DNA of 64,000 nt from Candidatus Ulvibacter alkanivorans (GTDB taxonomy: Bacteria > Bacteroidota > Bacteroidia > Flavobacteriales > Flavobacteriaceae): contig NZ_QOLC01000054.1 of NCBI RefSeq assembly GCF_003333325.1, positions 1 to 64,000 on the forward strand, in the 5' to 3' direction. The translations under genes were made by a program, and so were the position numbers. Shown piece by piece: positions 35,136 through 43,545 of this stretch. The notes below the pieces were generated by a model that worked only from the letters and a program-made list of their open reading frames with translations, made no database searches and was not told the origin of the DNA. Every line of letters begins with the position of its first letter. Position 1 is the first letter of the stretch.

Positions 35136-36091
35136 TATCGTTTGGGTTTATATTTTGACTGTTTAAAGATTACATCGGCCGGAGTTCGCAATAATTCTTC
35201 TACCGAAGTATCGTTATTCTCCATATAGGCGCGTACGATCTGCCAACCTACGAATCGACCTATCATTCCGGGTGATTCGTTGTCGATCTCCAAATAAAAT
35301 TTTGAGAACGGAGCCGGCGCTATAAATCGCGCCCCTAATTTGGGGTTCGTACTGTAAAGAATTTCGTTTTCAACAAAATTACGCCAAATCTCGGTCTCAT
35401 TGTCCTGTGCCCATTGCATTTCTTCTTCATTATAGCCAATCTTGGCTGCATCGGTGGCCTCCGGCAACCAAAGATCTTTTAAGTAAAGTTCTTTTCCGAA
35501 GTAAATAATTTGCGCCAAGAAAGATCGCTGTCTGGGTTTTGCTATTAGTTGACGCGCATAGGCAGAAGCAACATCGGGTCCTAGCTGCTCCTCTTTTAAA
35601 TTCTTTGCGATGTAGCGGTTTATATCCACATAAAATGGATGCTCTGACCCTAAATATGTATCTAGCCCGAGAACCAATAAGGTATCGGCCACAATCACCT
35701 TGTTCTGGTAATCGACATCGGAGGTGGTAGTGACCACTGTGGGCACTTCAAATTGAGGTATGTAGTACTTAATATGTTGGAACAAAGGATGTAAGACGTC
35801 TTCTAGTTTTTCTTCGGAAGGAAATATAGCCTGTACCTCATCGTTTAGTTGCTGTTGTAAGGTATCGTTTATACGAGCTATCCAAACACTATCGTGGAAT
35901 TGTCTTGGAAAGAACACCGGATATTTCTGCTTAATAGAAGCAAGTGTCTCCGGAGTGGTCGCATCGAATTCTTTATCGAATCGCATAATATCGAATTCGA
36001 CAGGAATCTCTTCGATCTCTTGTTCGACCTTACTTTTCGAATCACATGCAAAAAGAAGCAGTATTGTAAGCAGTAAGGAGAAATATTTCAT
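35135..36091 (-). CDS. gldB: Gliding motility lipoprotein GldB
   Basis: About 318 residues from ATG 36091, which gives a lipoprotein signal peptide with Cys16 in the lipobox LLFAC; an upstream ATG at 36124 would add 11 residues before it. The mature part contains FDIMRFDKEF, a segment with YPVFFPRQF, LGLDTYLGSEHPFY and MIGRFVGWQIVRAYM, as in GldB, which is required for gliding in F. johnsoniae. The acidic residues suggest a zinc-protease-like fold but no HExxH is visible. First gene of the gldB-gldC unit, divergent from nadE. Confidence 0.94.
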   Translation of the reverse strand: MKYFSLLLTILLLFACDSKSKVEQEIEEIPVEFDIMRFDKEFDATTPETLASIKQKYPVFFPRQFHDSVWIARINDTLQQQLNDEVQAIFPSEEKLEDVLHPLFQHIKYYIPQFEVPTVVTTTSDVDYQNKVIVADTLLVLGLDTYLGSEHPFYVDINRYIAKNLKEEQLGPDVASAYARQLIAKPRQRSFLAQIIYFGKELYLKDLWLPEATDAAKIGYNEEEMQWAQDNETEIWRNFVENEILYSTNPKLGARFIAPAPFSKFYLEIDNESPGMIGRFVGWQIVRAYMENNDTSVEELLRTPADVIFKQSKYKPKR

Positions 36092-36199
36092 AGTTGCTTT
36101 TATTTGGCAAGTGTTTAACGTCATTCGCTTTTATAAATTTTACTTTTGGCTTATTTTTGTTGTGCAAAGGTATTATTATAAAGCACAAAAACCCATTAA

Positions 36200-36988
36200 A
36201 TGCAGACCGAAAAAGTTATAGATCACATTGTAAATTGGCTAAAAGAATATGCTACTAACGCAAAAATGGAAGGATTTGTATTGGGCATTAGCGGCGGGAT
36301 CGATTCGGCGGTCACCTCCTCTCTTTGTGCTAAAACAGGATTGCGCACCCTTTGCGTAGAAATGCCCATACACCAAGCACCAAGTCAGGTTACTCGTGCT
36401 CAAGAGCATATTTCACAATTAAAAAAGCGGTTCGCTAATGTAAGCGATGTGCGGGTAGATCTAACTCCTGTTTTTGAAGGTTTTAAATCGCAGCTCCCGG
36501 CTAGCCAGAACGACGCTTATCTCGATCTAAGTTTAGCAAATACTCGTGCAAGACTACGCATGACGACATTGTATTATTTTGCTGGACTACATCGCTATTT
36601 GGTTGCGGGCACAGGGAATAAGGTGGAAGATTTTGGTGTTGGATTCTTTACAAAATACGGAGACGGCGGGGTAGATCTTAGTCCAATAGCCGATCTTCTT
36701 AAAAGTGAAGTGTACGAAATTGGGCGTGCCTTGGAAGTGCCAAGTTCGATCATTAAAGCAGCACCCACCGACGGATTATTTGGAGACAGCCGTACCGATG
36801 AGGATCAAATTGGCGCAAGCTACGATGAACTCGAATGGGCGATGAAAATGATGGATGAAGGTAAACAAATTGATGACTTTTCCGGTAGGGAAAAAACCGT
36901 TTTTGAGATCTACAAACGACTCAATTCTGCCAATCAACATAAGATGAAACCGATACCTGTCTGCGAAATCCCGTTAATTTTAAAATAA
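36200..36988 (+). CDS. nadE: NAD(+) synthase (ammonia-dependent type)
   Basis: A 262-residue enzyme that amidates nicotinate adenine dinucleotide, the last step of NAD synthesis. The ATP pyrophosphatase loop SGGIDSAV lies at 31-38. GTGNKVEDFGVGFFTKYGDGG (in two parts) is the substrate-binding segment and PTDGLFGDSRTDEDQIG the second. No N-terminal glutaminase domain is present, so ammonia is the expected nitrogen source. The next gene reads in the same direction after 161 bp. Confidence 0.97.
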   Translation: MQTEKVIDHIVNWLKEYATNAKMEGFVLGISGGIDSAVTSSLCAKTGLRTLCVEMPIHQAPSQVTRAQEHISQLKKRFANVSDVRVDLTPVFEGFKSQLPASQNDAYLDLSLANTRARLRMTTLYYFAGLHRYLVAGTGNKVEDFGVGFFTKYGDGGVDLSPIADLLKSEVYEIGRALEVPSSIIKAAPTDGLFGDSRTDEDQIGASYDELEWAMKMMDEGKQIDDFSGREKTVFEIYKRLNSANQHKMKPIPVCEIPLILK

Positions 36989-37149
36989 TATTCGTTTTTC
37001 AACGAGTTTTCTTGAAGTTGAACGAATTTACGACGTACTCTTTTATCTTTTTTTTAGTTTTGATTTGTAGTATAAGTATTACAAAAAACCTCTCGCTTAA
37101 AACATCCCCTCGCGTTTTAAGTTTTTAATACTAAGACCAAGCACAAAAG

Positions 37150-37782
37150 ATGAAAAAAATAATCATTGCAGATCATCATCCGGTAACAAGAAAAGGCATT
37201 AGCTGCATGCTTAAGAAGAACAACGATTTTTCTATCGTAGCAAAAGCCAATAACGGATCTGAACTATACAAAAGCCTTCACGAACACCAACCAGATATTC
37301 TGGTTATGGAAATAGACATGCCACAAATTAACGGCATTAATGCGTTGCGCGGAATCAAGAATGAATTCCCTAACATGCGTGTATTGATATTCTCAACCCA
37401 TCCCGAAGAAATTTACGCGCTGCGTTCAATCAAATCGGGTGCAGCCGGATACGTACCTAAGACCGCTTCGACCAAGGTATTTCTTAAAGCATTAAAACAG
37501 ATTGCCAAAGGCGGTATCTTTCTTAACGAAGAACTTACTTCTACCTTTACAAGTCGAAATGTTGGCGAAACCAGTGCCATTAGCAGATACAAGAAATTGT
37601 CCTCACGTGAGATCGAAGTACTTAATTTACTGTCAAGCGGAAAACGCAACAAGGACATCGCCAATGCACTTAACATCAATGAAAAAACGGTAAGCACTTA
37701 TAAAACTCGCTTACTTAAAAAATTAAAGGTGGATAATTTGGCAGATTTGATCCACCAGTCGCGTATGTTCCAGTTTGGGTAA
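37150..37782 (+). CDS. NarL/LuxR-type response regulator with altered receiver site
   Basis: A 210-residue regulator: receiver domain 1-120, LuxR helix-turn-helix 145-205 (LSSREIEVLNLLSSGKRNKDIA). The receiver keeps Asp8, Ser82 and Lys104 but has Glu54 where the phosphorylated Asp should be (VMEIDMP instead of D-x-x-MP), and His9 in place of the second acidic pocket residue. It should therefore not be phosphorylated in the normal way; Glu may imitate the active state. No histidine kinase is nearby. It converges on dnaG with a 1-bp gap. The preceding 161-bp region carries a TAGTTTTG element at 37055 that fits the -7 consensus. Confidence 0.9.
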   Translation: MKKIIIADHHPVTRKGISCMLKKNNDFSIVAKANNGSELYKSLHEHQPDILVMEIDMPQINGINALRGIKNEFPNMRVLIFSTHPEEIYALRSIKSGAAGYVPKTASTKVFLKALKQIAKGGIFLNEELTSTFTSRNVGETSAISRYKKLSSREIEVLNLLSSGKRNKDIANALNINEKTVSTYKTRLLKKLKVDNLADLIHQSRMFQFG

Positions 37783-37783
37783 T

Positions 37784-39745
37784 TTATAGCACCCTCCTCA
37801 ATTTTTCGGAAAGTACTTTTTTAAGGGATATATAATCAACGATATCCTGTAGATGATCTTGAGTGTTTTCGCTCGCTCCTTCTTTCATTGCTTCGGAAAG
37901 TTCACTTATTTTTTGTGCCAACAACTCTCTTCGTAAGTTCAAGATCGTTTCGCTAACCATTTGTGAAATCGAATGTTGCTTTTGTTTTACATAGATCTCT
38001 TTGGTCTCCCACTGATGCAATTGATACTTTTCTTCTTCCATCAAAATATCGGTAATGGCCGATGCTTTTTCAGGTTGCAATTCATTTACAAACGCATCTA
38101 CCTGAAGTTGCTGCTCCTGATTTAAACGATTGATGATCTCAAAGTACAATGATTTAAAATCTTCATTCGCAAATTCGATCTCATCGTCTTGAAGATCTAA
38201 ATAGATCTTTTCAAAAACTCGAGCGGTAACCGTTTCGGGTTTAAAGGTAATATTGCCTGCTTCATCCGCTTCAAGGATCAAGTCTTCGAACTCTTCTTCA
38301 CTATTACCGTACAGCAATAAGATCTCAATGATCTTTCGTTCGAGTTCATACTGTACATCGACCTTTTTTACGGGTTTCTTATCAGCAGGAACCACACCCA
38401 TTGGTTTATAGTCTTTCTTCTGCTTTTTAGCTGCATCTCTTTTTTCCTTCTGAAGTAATTGCGCTAGGGTATCGAACAAAACCGCTTCACTAATGTCCAT
38501 AATACGAGAGCATTCTTTAATATAAACCTCTCGTTTTATAACATCGGGAATCTTCGCAATACTTACCACCATATCTCGTATGGTATCGGCCTTTTTAATG
38601 GGATCATCTTTGGCTTCCGAAGCCAACAAAGACGCTTTAAAATTGATGAAATCCCTCGAATTTTCCTCTAGGAACAAAGTAAGCTCTTCGAGCGAATTTG
38701 ATCTTGCAAAACTATCGGGGTCTTCTCCTTCCGGGAAGGTACAGATCTTGACATTCATTCCCTGTTCCAAGATAAGATCTACCCCTCGAAGGGATGCTCG
38801 AAGTCCCGCAGCATCGCCATCAAACAGCACTGTAATGTTTTGGGTGAGCCTATTGATCAATCTAATTTGTTCCGGGGTAAGTGCGGTACCCGATGAAGAC
38901 ACCACATTCTTTATTCCACGCTGGTAAAATTGAATGACATCGGTGTATCCTTCAACCAGGTAACATCGATCCTCTTTAGCAATGCTTTGCTTGGCGTGAT
39001 ATATACCGTACAAGACCTTACTTTTGTGATAAATGTCGCTTTCGGGTGAATTCAGATATTTTGCAGCTTTTTTATCATTCCGAAGAATACGCCCTCCGAA
39101 CCCGAGTGTCCGACCGCTCATACTTAAAATCGGAAATAGCACTCGGCCTTTAAAACGGTCAAACTGTTTTTCCTCCTTTACGATCGTTAAACCTGTCTTT
39201 TCAAGATATTCTAATTTATACCCCTTTTTTAGGGCATGACTTGTAAAAGCGTCCCACGAATCGGGCGAATATCCCAACTCGAAGGTTTCAATAGTCTCCT
39301 GTGTAAAGCCGCGTTCTTTAAAGTACGATAACCCAATGGCCTTGCCTTCTTCCGATTTTAAAAGGGTGGCATGAAAATATTTCTTTGCAAATTCGCTTAC
39401 TAGATACAAGCTTTCACGCTCGTTCGCCTGTGCTTTTTGCTCACTGGATTGTTGGGTCTCCTCTATTTCGATCCCGTACTTTTTTGCGAGGTACTTGATG
39501 GCTTCAGGATACGTAAAATGTTCGTGTTCCATTAAAAATGCAACCACATTTCCACCTTTACCACTCGAAAAATCTTTCCAAATTTGTTTTACAGGGGATA
39601 CCATAAAACTTGGAGTGCGCTCATCGCTAAACGGACTTAATCCCTTGAAGTTGCTACCCGACTTCTTTAAATGTACAAAATCGCCGATCACCTCCTCTAC
39701 GCGAGCAGCTTCGAAAACACTATCTATGGTGGTTTTTGCAATCAT
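37784..39745 (-). CDS. dnaG: DNA primase DnaG lacking zinc ligands
   Basis: A 653-residue primase. The N-terminal domain aligns with the CHC2 zinc-binding domain (GLSPFSDERTPSF at 35-47, WKDFSSGKGGN at 56-66), but the four ligands C-H-C-C are replaced by Ser37, Ser40, Asp58 and Ser61. The catalytic core keeps the RNA-polymerase and TOPRIM motifs: FKGRVLFPI, VLYGI, the metal Glu in VEGYTDVI and VLFDGDAAG. The C-terminal ~200 residues would bind the helicase DnaB. Start ATG at 39745. It is convergent with the response regulator and separated from the next minus-strand unit by that unit's terminator. Confidence 0.97.
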   Translation of the reverse strand: MIAKTTIDSVFEAARVEEVIGDFVHLKKSGSNFKGLSPFSDERTPSFMVSPVKQIWKDFSSGKGGNVVAFLMEHEHFTYPEAIKYLAKKYGIEIEETQQSSEQKAQANERESLYLVSEFAKKYFHATLLKSEEGKAIGLSYFKERGFTQETIETFELGYSPDSWDAFTSHALKKGYKLEYLEKTGLTIVKEEKQFDRFKGRVLFPILSMSGRTLGFGGRILRNDKKAAKYLNSPESDIYHKSKVLYGIYHAKQSIAKEDRCYLVEGYTDVIQFYQRGIKNVVSSSGTALTPEQIRLINRLTQNITVLFDGDAAGLRASLRGVDLILEQGMNVKICTFPEGEDPDSFARSNSLEELTLFLEENSRDFINFKASLLASEAKDDPIKKADTIRDMVVSIAKIPDVIKREVYIKECSRIMDISEAVLFDTLAQLLQKEKRDAAKKQKKDYKPMGVVPADKKPVKKVDVQYELERKIIEILLLYGNSEEEFEDLILEADEAGNITFKPETVTARVFEKIYLDLQDDEIEFANEDFKSLYFEIINRLNQEQQLQVDAFVNELQPEKASAITDILMEEEKYQLHQWETKEIYVKQKQHSISQMVSETILNLRRELLAQKISELSEAMKEGASENTQDHLQDIVDYISLKKVLSEKLRRVL

Positions 39746-39811
39746 ATTTACTGTTTCAAAGATGTGAATTTATTCAGAAAAAACAGGCCAAGCGATCAAG
39801 TAATTTCAATA

Positions 39812-39843
39812 AAAAAGGCTTCTAGTTTCGTAGAAGCCTTTTT
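39812..39843 (-). terminator. Intrinsic terminator of the second sigma/anti-sigma/barrel unit
   Basis: A perfect 13-bp stem (AAAAAGGCTTCTA 39812-39824 with TAGAAGCCTTTTT 39831-39843) and a 6-nt loop; on the minus strand it ends in a T run. It lies 22 bp after the barrel gene stop and upstream of dnaG. Confidence 0.92.
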
Positions 39844-39865
39844 CAAATTACAAGGTTTCGGGTGA

Positions 39866-40924
39866 CTAATCCATATCGAAGCGTAAACCAAGTGAGACAT
39901 TTCGCTGTTCTAAAGGGTTATCCTTAAAGATCGTATTGAGGTCGTATTTAATGTAGAGGGCAGTATCTCTCCAACCCAGATAAGCACTAAGACCGTATAC
40001 AAAATTATTGGTGTTGTAATTTCCTTTTAGCTTTTGTTTTACATCCTCACCGTCATCTTCGAATTTGAGCTTTTGCCGAGTCCCAAGATTAAAACCGGCA
40101 TATCCGCCCAGTCCTAATTTTATTTGATTGTGAGTATCATAACGAAAATAATTCTCTTTCTCGATCTTTTTAGAAGGTCCAATTTCAAAATGCACCGGGA
40201 ACACGAGGTTGTCCATTCTAAATTTTGATTTATCCAGATCCATCGGAAATTCTTGCAACTCGGTTTGATCTCCGGTATCCACAAAATATCGATTATCTGT
40301 AGGCTTTAATCCGTTGAACTGAAACGAGAATCCGTATTTTATTCGCAGCCAATTGCTCTCTTTAAATACACGGGTTTTCCAAGCCCATCCTAATTCTGCG
40401 AATCGACTGCTTCCAATTTTAAAATCGGAATCGTCGAGTGATTCCCCTTCGGTGATAACATTGTTTAGTCCCACTGCAAATACGAGATCACTGTAGGTGC
40501 GACGATCATATTGTACGGGTTTATTTTTTGGCCCGATGTAAAAAGTGGATCGGCCGTCTTCTCCGGCTCTACCAATACTAAATACAAAGCCCGAATCTTC
40601 GTCCTCGCCGGTTTGGGAGGCATTGCGTTCTAACAAGGCAATTTTATTATCGATGATCGCCAACCGATTCTCGATATTCAACGCTCGCTTTTCGGCAGCC
40701 TCTTGTTTTAGCGTATCGGCCTCTTCTTGCGAGATCTCGTTGTTCATTAATCGCTGATTGACCGTTTCGACCTCTTTGGTCAAGGCCTCTTTCTCTTCAG
40801 CTATCACCTGTTCCCTAGACTGTTTTAATAGCGTTATAGTAGCGTTGTTGTTCTCCTGTCCATACAAACTAGACATGGCTAGGATGCATACCGCTAATGC
40901 GGCATAAAAAATAATGGTTTTCAT
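39866..40924 (-). CDS. Outer-membrane beta-barrel protein with N-terminal coiled coil
   Basis: A 352-residue exported protein. Signal peptide at about 1-22 (ending SSLYGQ), then a long Glu/Lys-rich coiled coil at about 27-100 (EAEEKEAL-type heptads, QRLMNNEISQEEADTLKQ), then an outer-membrane beta-barrel at about 105-352 with alternating aromatic strands (RIKYGFSFQFNG, FVYGLSAYLGWRD) and a terminal strand VSLGLRFDMD ending without Phe. It is the third gene of a unit sigma / anti-sigma-like / barrel, 53 bp after the second gene. It matches in role the C-terminal half of the fused protein at 1120-2598. A signal-sensing or scaffold role is inferred. Confidence 0.82.
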   Translation of the reverse strand: MKTIIFYAALAVCILAMSSLYGQENNNATITLLKQSREQVIAEEKEALTKEVETVNQRLMNNEISQEEADTLKQEAAEKRALNIENRLAIIDNKIALLERNASQTGEDEDSGFVFSIGRAGEDGRSTFYIGPKNKPVQYDRRTYSDLVFAVGLNNVITEGESLDDSDFKIGSSRFAELGWAWKTRVFKESNWLRIKYGFSFQFNGLKPTDNRYFVDTGDQTELQEFPMDLDKSKFRMDNLVFPVHFEIGPSKKIEKENYFRYDTHNQIKLGLGGYAGFNLGTRQKLKFEDDGEDVKQKLKGNYNTNNFVYGLSAYLGWRDTALYIKYDLNTIFKDNPLEQRNVSLGLRFDMD

Positions 40925-40977
40925 AATGTTCGAAATTTTGTGCTTTCTTAAAAGCGTGATTGATGAATAAATTGGTA

Positions 40978-41742
40978 TTAATTATTTCGTTCGGCCACTG
41001 CGGTGCGTATTTTTTCAAATCCGTTGCCCAGCGCATCAAAGACCTTATCCCTAAAACTACGCTCGAGTGAAAATTCGACCTCTTGCAATAACGCCGTAGC
41101 ATCTACTTTCTGTGTATTTTCGTCTAGAATACGAGCCGTTTGAAGTTCTTTTTGTGCTGTTGCCAATAACATATCGACCTCTTCGGCCGAAACAATCCTG
41201 TTTGATTCTTGAAGCGCCTTTACCTGTGCTACCACCTCTGCTACTTTAGCATCTTCAGCATTTCTATTTTTGTCAATCGCAGCAACCCGTGCTTCTTTCT
41301 TAGGCAGTTTTTGTATAGCATTAGAGCCTGACTTAGTGGTGTCACCCTTCTGTTCGTTGTTTTTTGCTATTTCCCGTGTTGGTGTATCCACAGCTATAAG
41401 TTCTTTTTGTGGTGCTTCGGAAACAGTTTCTTCGCTTGCTAATTCTTGCGCGGTTCGTTGTACTGGCATGTCTTGGATATTTTGCTCTACTTCGCTGTTC
41501 TTGGGAATGGATTCTTCTACTATGAGTTCATTCGAAGGATTTTCCGAAGCAGTAAAGAGCAAACTTCCAACTATTAAAACAGCAGCGATGCTGGCGGCAA
41601 CTCCCCACCAAAGGTAGGAAGGTCTTCTCTCGTCTTGTTTGGACAGTTTTGCTTCCAAGTCATTCCAGGCATTAGCGGAAGGCTGTATTTCGCGCTCTTG
41701 AAGCTGTTCCCTAATATTTTCTTCTAATTTAATGGGTGCCAT
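40978..41742 (-). CDS. Membrane anti-sigma-like protein
   Basis: About 254 residues from ATG 41742 (MAPIKLEENI); an earlier ATG at 41841 lies deep in the sigma gene. Residues 1-40 form a charged helix pair with PSANAWNDLE, residues about 44-63 a membrane helix (LWWGVAASIAAVLIVGSLLF), and the rest is a periplasmic Glu/Ala/Gln-rich region ending in helices (RDKVFDALGNGFEKIRTAV). The N-terminus is homologous to that of the fused protein at 1120-2598 (PS-x-x-x-W, LWW at the membrane). The 14-bp overlap with the ECF sigma gene supports an anti-sigma role. No zinc-binding HxxxCxxC motif is present. Confidence 0.78.
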   Translation of the reverse strand: MAPIKLEENIREQLQEREIQPSANAWNDLEAKLSKQDERRPSYLWWGVAASIAAVLIVGSLLFTASENPSNELIVEESIPKNSEVEQNIQDMPVQRTAQELASEETVSEAPQKELIAVDTPTREIAKNNEQKGDTTKSGSNAIQKLPKKEARVAAIDKNRNAEDAKVAEVVAQVKALQESNRIVSAEEVDMLLATAQKELQTARILDENTQKVDATALLQEVEFSLERSFRDKVFDALGNGFEKIRTAVAERNN

Positions 41743-42292
41743 AATGAATGTTGTTTTTCTTAATTTTTGATTGTAATAATTTACGCGCCTTGTACAGCTG
41801 CGACTTAGAAGTGCTTTCACTAATATGTAACAGCTCGGCAATTTCGCTATGCTTATAACCTTCTACCGCGTACAGTACAAAGACCGTTCTATAGCCATCG
41901 GGCATAGCATCTATAAGTTGTTGTATCTCATCTACCGCTAATGCCGTTTCTATATAAGCCACATGTTCGAGAGAATTTTCAAGTTCAGTTTCGTTCGTGA
42001 ACACCAACTTCTTCTCTTTCCGAAGCCTAGAAATAGATTCATTAACCATAATGCGTCGTATCCAGCCTTCGAAGCTCCCTTCGGCTGTAAAAGTGCTTAG
42101 GTGAGTAAAAACTTTTAGAAAACCACTTAACATTACTTCTTCGGCCAGCTGCGAATTCTTCATATACTGTCTGCATACACTCATCATCTTAGCAGCAAAC
42201 ATTTCAAAAAGCTCATGTTGTGCTTTTCTATTGCCCTTATTTGCTTTAACGATAAGGCTTTTATAATTCTTATGCAGTGAAACTAATTTCAT
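41729..42292 (-). CDS. ECF-type RNA polymerase sigma factor
   Basis: A 187-residue sigma-70 family protein. Region 2 spans about 20-90 (AQHELFEMFAAKMMSVCRQY, AEEVMLSGFLKVF, GSFEGWIRRIMVNESISRLRK) and region 4 about 125-178 (MPDGYRTVFVLYAVEGYKHSEIAELLHISESTSKSQ). First gene of the sigma / anti-sigma / barrel unit, with a 14-bp overlap to the anti-sigma-like gene. The 183 bp upstream to the polyprenyl synthase gene hold no feature I can name. Related in layout to the unit at 570-2598. Confidence 0.93.
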   Translation of the reverse strand: MKLVSLHKNYKSLIVKANKGNRKAQHELFEMFAAKMMSVCRQYMKNSQLAEEVMLSGFLKVFTHLSTFTAEGSFEGWIRRIMVNESISRLRKEKKLVFTNETELENSLEHVAYIETALAVDEIQQLIDAMPDGYRTVFVLYAVEGYKHSEIAELLHISESTSKSQLYKARKLLQSKIKKNNIHYGTH

Positions 42293-42475
42293 TTTACATA
42301 AATGGATTTAGCACAACAGTAATTTAGATACTTAGAGATTCGCATTTTTACGCTTTGATTTTAAAAGTTTCTTACGACAACAATTGCTTCGCAAGGGCTT
42401 CTATATATATAGACGCAACCTAAAGTAAAATAGTTGCCTGAGGATAAAAAAAATTGGAGTTAATAGCAGAGCTAC

Positions 42476-43453
42476 CTATTTTTTTCGATCGATCACATAA
42501 TTCACCATTTGTTCTAAAGACCTTTTATATGGCGATTCGGGATACTGTTGTAAGATGGCTAGTGCTTTGGATTGGTATTCTTTCATTTTAGAAACAGCAT
42601 ATTCGAGGCCTCCAATATCTTTTACAAAGGCGATCACTTCTCGTACACGTGTTTTATCGCGATTGTGATTCTTTACTGAATTGATCAACCAGCGTTTTTC
42701 TTTTTCTGAAGCAGTATTCAAGGCGTAAATAAGTGGCAAGGTCATCTTCTGTTCTTTGATATCGATGCCGGTTGGTTTCCCAATTTTATCTTCGCCATAA
42801 TCGAACAGGTCATCTTTAATTTGAAAAGCGATCCCGATGAGTTCTCCAAATTCGCGCATGTGCTGTACTTCTTTAGAAGGCGCATTGACCGATTGAGCGC
42901 CCATTGCGCAACAAGCGGCAATAAGTGTGGCTGTTTTTTGACGAATGATTTGAAAATAGACTTCTTCGGTTATATCGAGTTTTCTCGCCTTTTCAATTTG
43001 AAGCAATTCGCCTTCGCTCATTTCACGTACCGCCACTGATATGATCTTTAACAGATCGAAGTCGTTATTATCTATAGAGAGTAGCAAGCCTTTTGAAAGC
43101 AGATAATCCCCTACCAGCACCGCGATCTTATTTTTCCAAAGGGCATTAATGCTAAAAAAACCACGTCGTCGATTGCTATCGTCTACGACATCGTCATGAA
43201 CCAGCGTAGCCGTATGTATGAGCTCGATCACTGAAGCACCGCGATAGGTGCGATCGTTCACTTCACCATTGTTCGTCATTTTGGCGATAAGGAATACAAA
43301 CATGGGGCGCATTTGTTTTCCTTTTCGGTTTACTACATAATGGGTAATTCTATTGAGTAAGGAGACTTTGGAAGACATCGAGACCAAGAACTTTCGTTCA
43401 AAGAGATCCATTTCGAACTCGATAGGTTCTTTTATTTGCGAGACGATCTTCAT
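42476..43453 (-). CDS. Polyprenyl diphosphate synthase (long-chain, trans)
   Basis: A 325-residue prenyltransferase. The first Asp-rich motif HDDVVDDSNRRRG lies at 86-98 with small residues before it (TATLV), which allows long products, and the second is KDDLFDYGEDKIG near 217. GKQMRP, ending at Pro50, binds the substrate. It probably makes the octaprenyl- or heptaprenyl-type chain for menaquinone. It stands between the sigma unit and the phosphodiesterase fusion gene, whose transcript ends in a terminator at 43493. Confidence 0.95.
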   Translation of the reverse strand: MKIVSQIKEPIEFEMDLFERKFLVSMSSKVSLLNRITHYVVNRKGKQMRPMFVFLIAKMTNNGEVNDRTYRGASVIELIHTATLVHDDVVDDSNRRRGFFSINALWKNKIAVLVGDYLLSKGLLLSIDNNDFDLLKIISVAVREMSEGELLQIEKARKLDITEEVYFQIIRQKTATLIAACCAMGAQSVNAPSKEVQHMREFGELIGIAFQIKDDLFDYGEDKIGKPTGIDIKEQKMTLPLIYALNTASEKEKRWLINSVKNHNRDKTRVREVIAFVKDIGGLEYAVSKMKEYQSKALAILQQYPESPYKRSLEQMVNYVIDRKK

Positions 43454-43492
43454 AGGTGTTTCAAAAATAAATTAAAACCCTTTATAAATAAA

Positions 43493-43524
43493 GAAAGAAG
43501 CAAAATGAATATGCATTTGCTTCT
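43493..43524 (-). terminator. Probable terminator after the phosphodiesterase fusion gene
   Basis: GAAGCAAAATG (43497-43507) pairs with CATTTGCTTC (43514-43523) with one bulged A; on the minus strand it is followed by a T-rich stretch. It lies 22 bp after the stop at 43546. Confidence 0.7.
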
Positions 43525-43545
43525 TCCTTTACAAGTAGGTACAGC

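Noticed and set aside
36992..37032. Imperfect inverted repeat after nadE (TTCG...CAAC with GTTGAACGAA) as terminator
   Set aside because: The arms need bulges and no T run follows; evidence is too weak.
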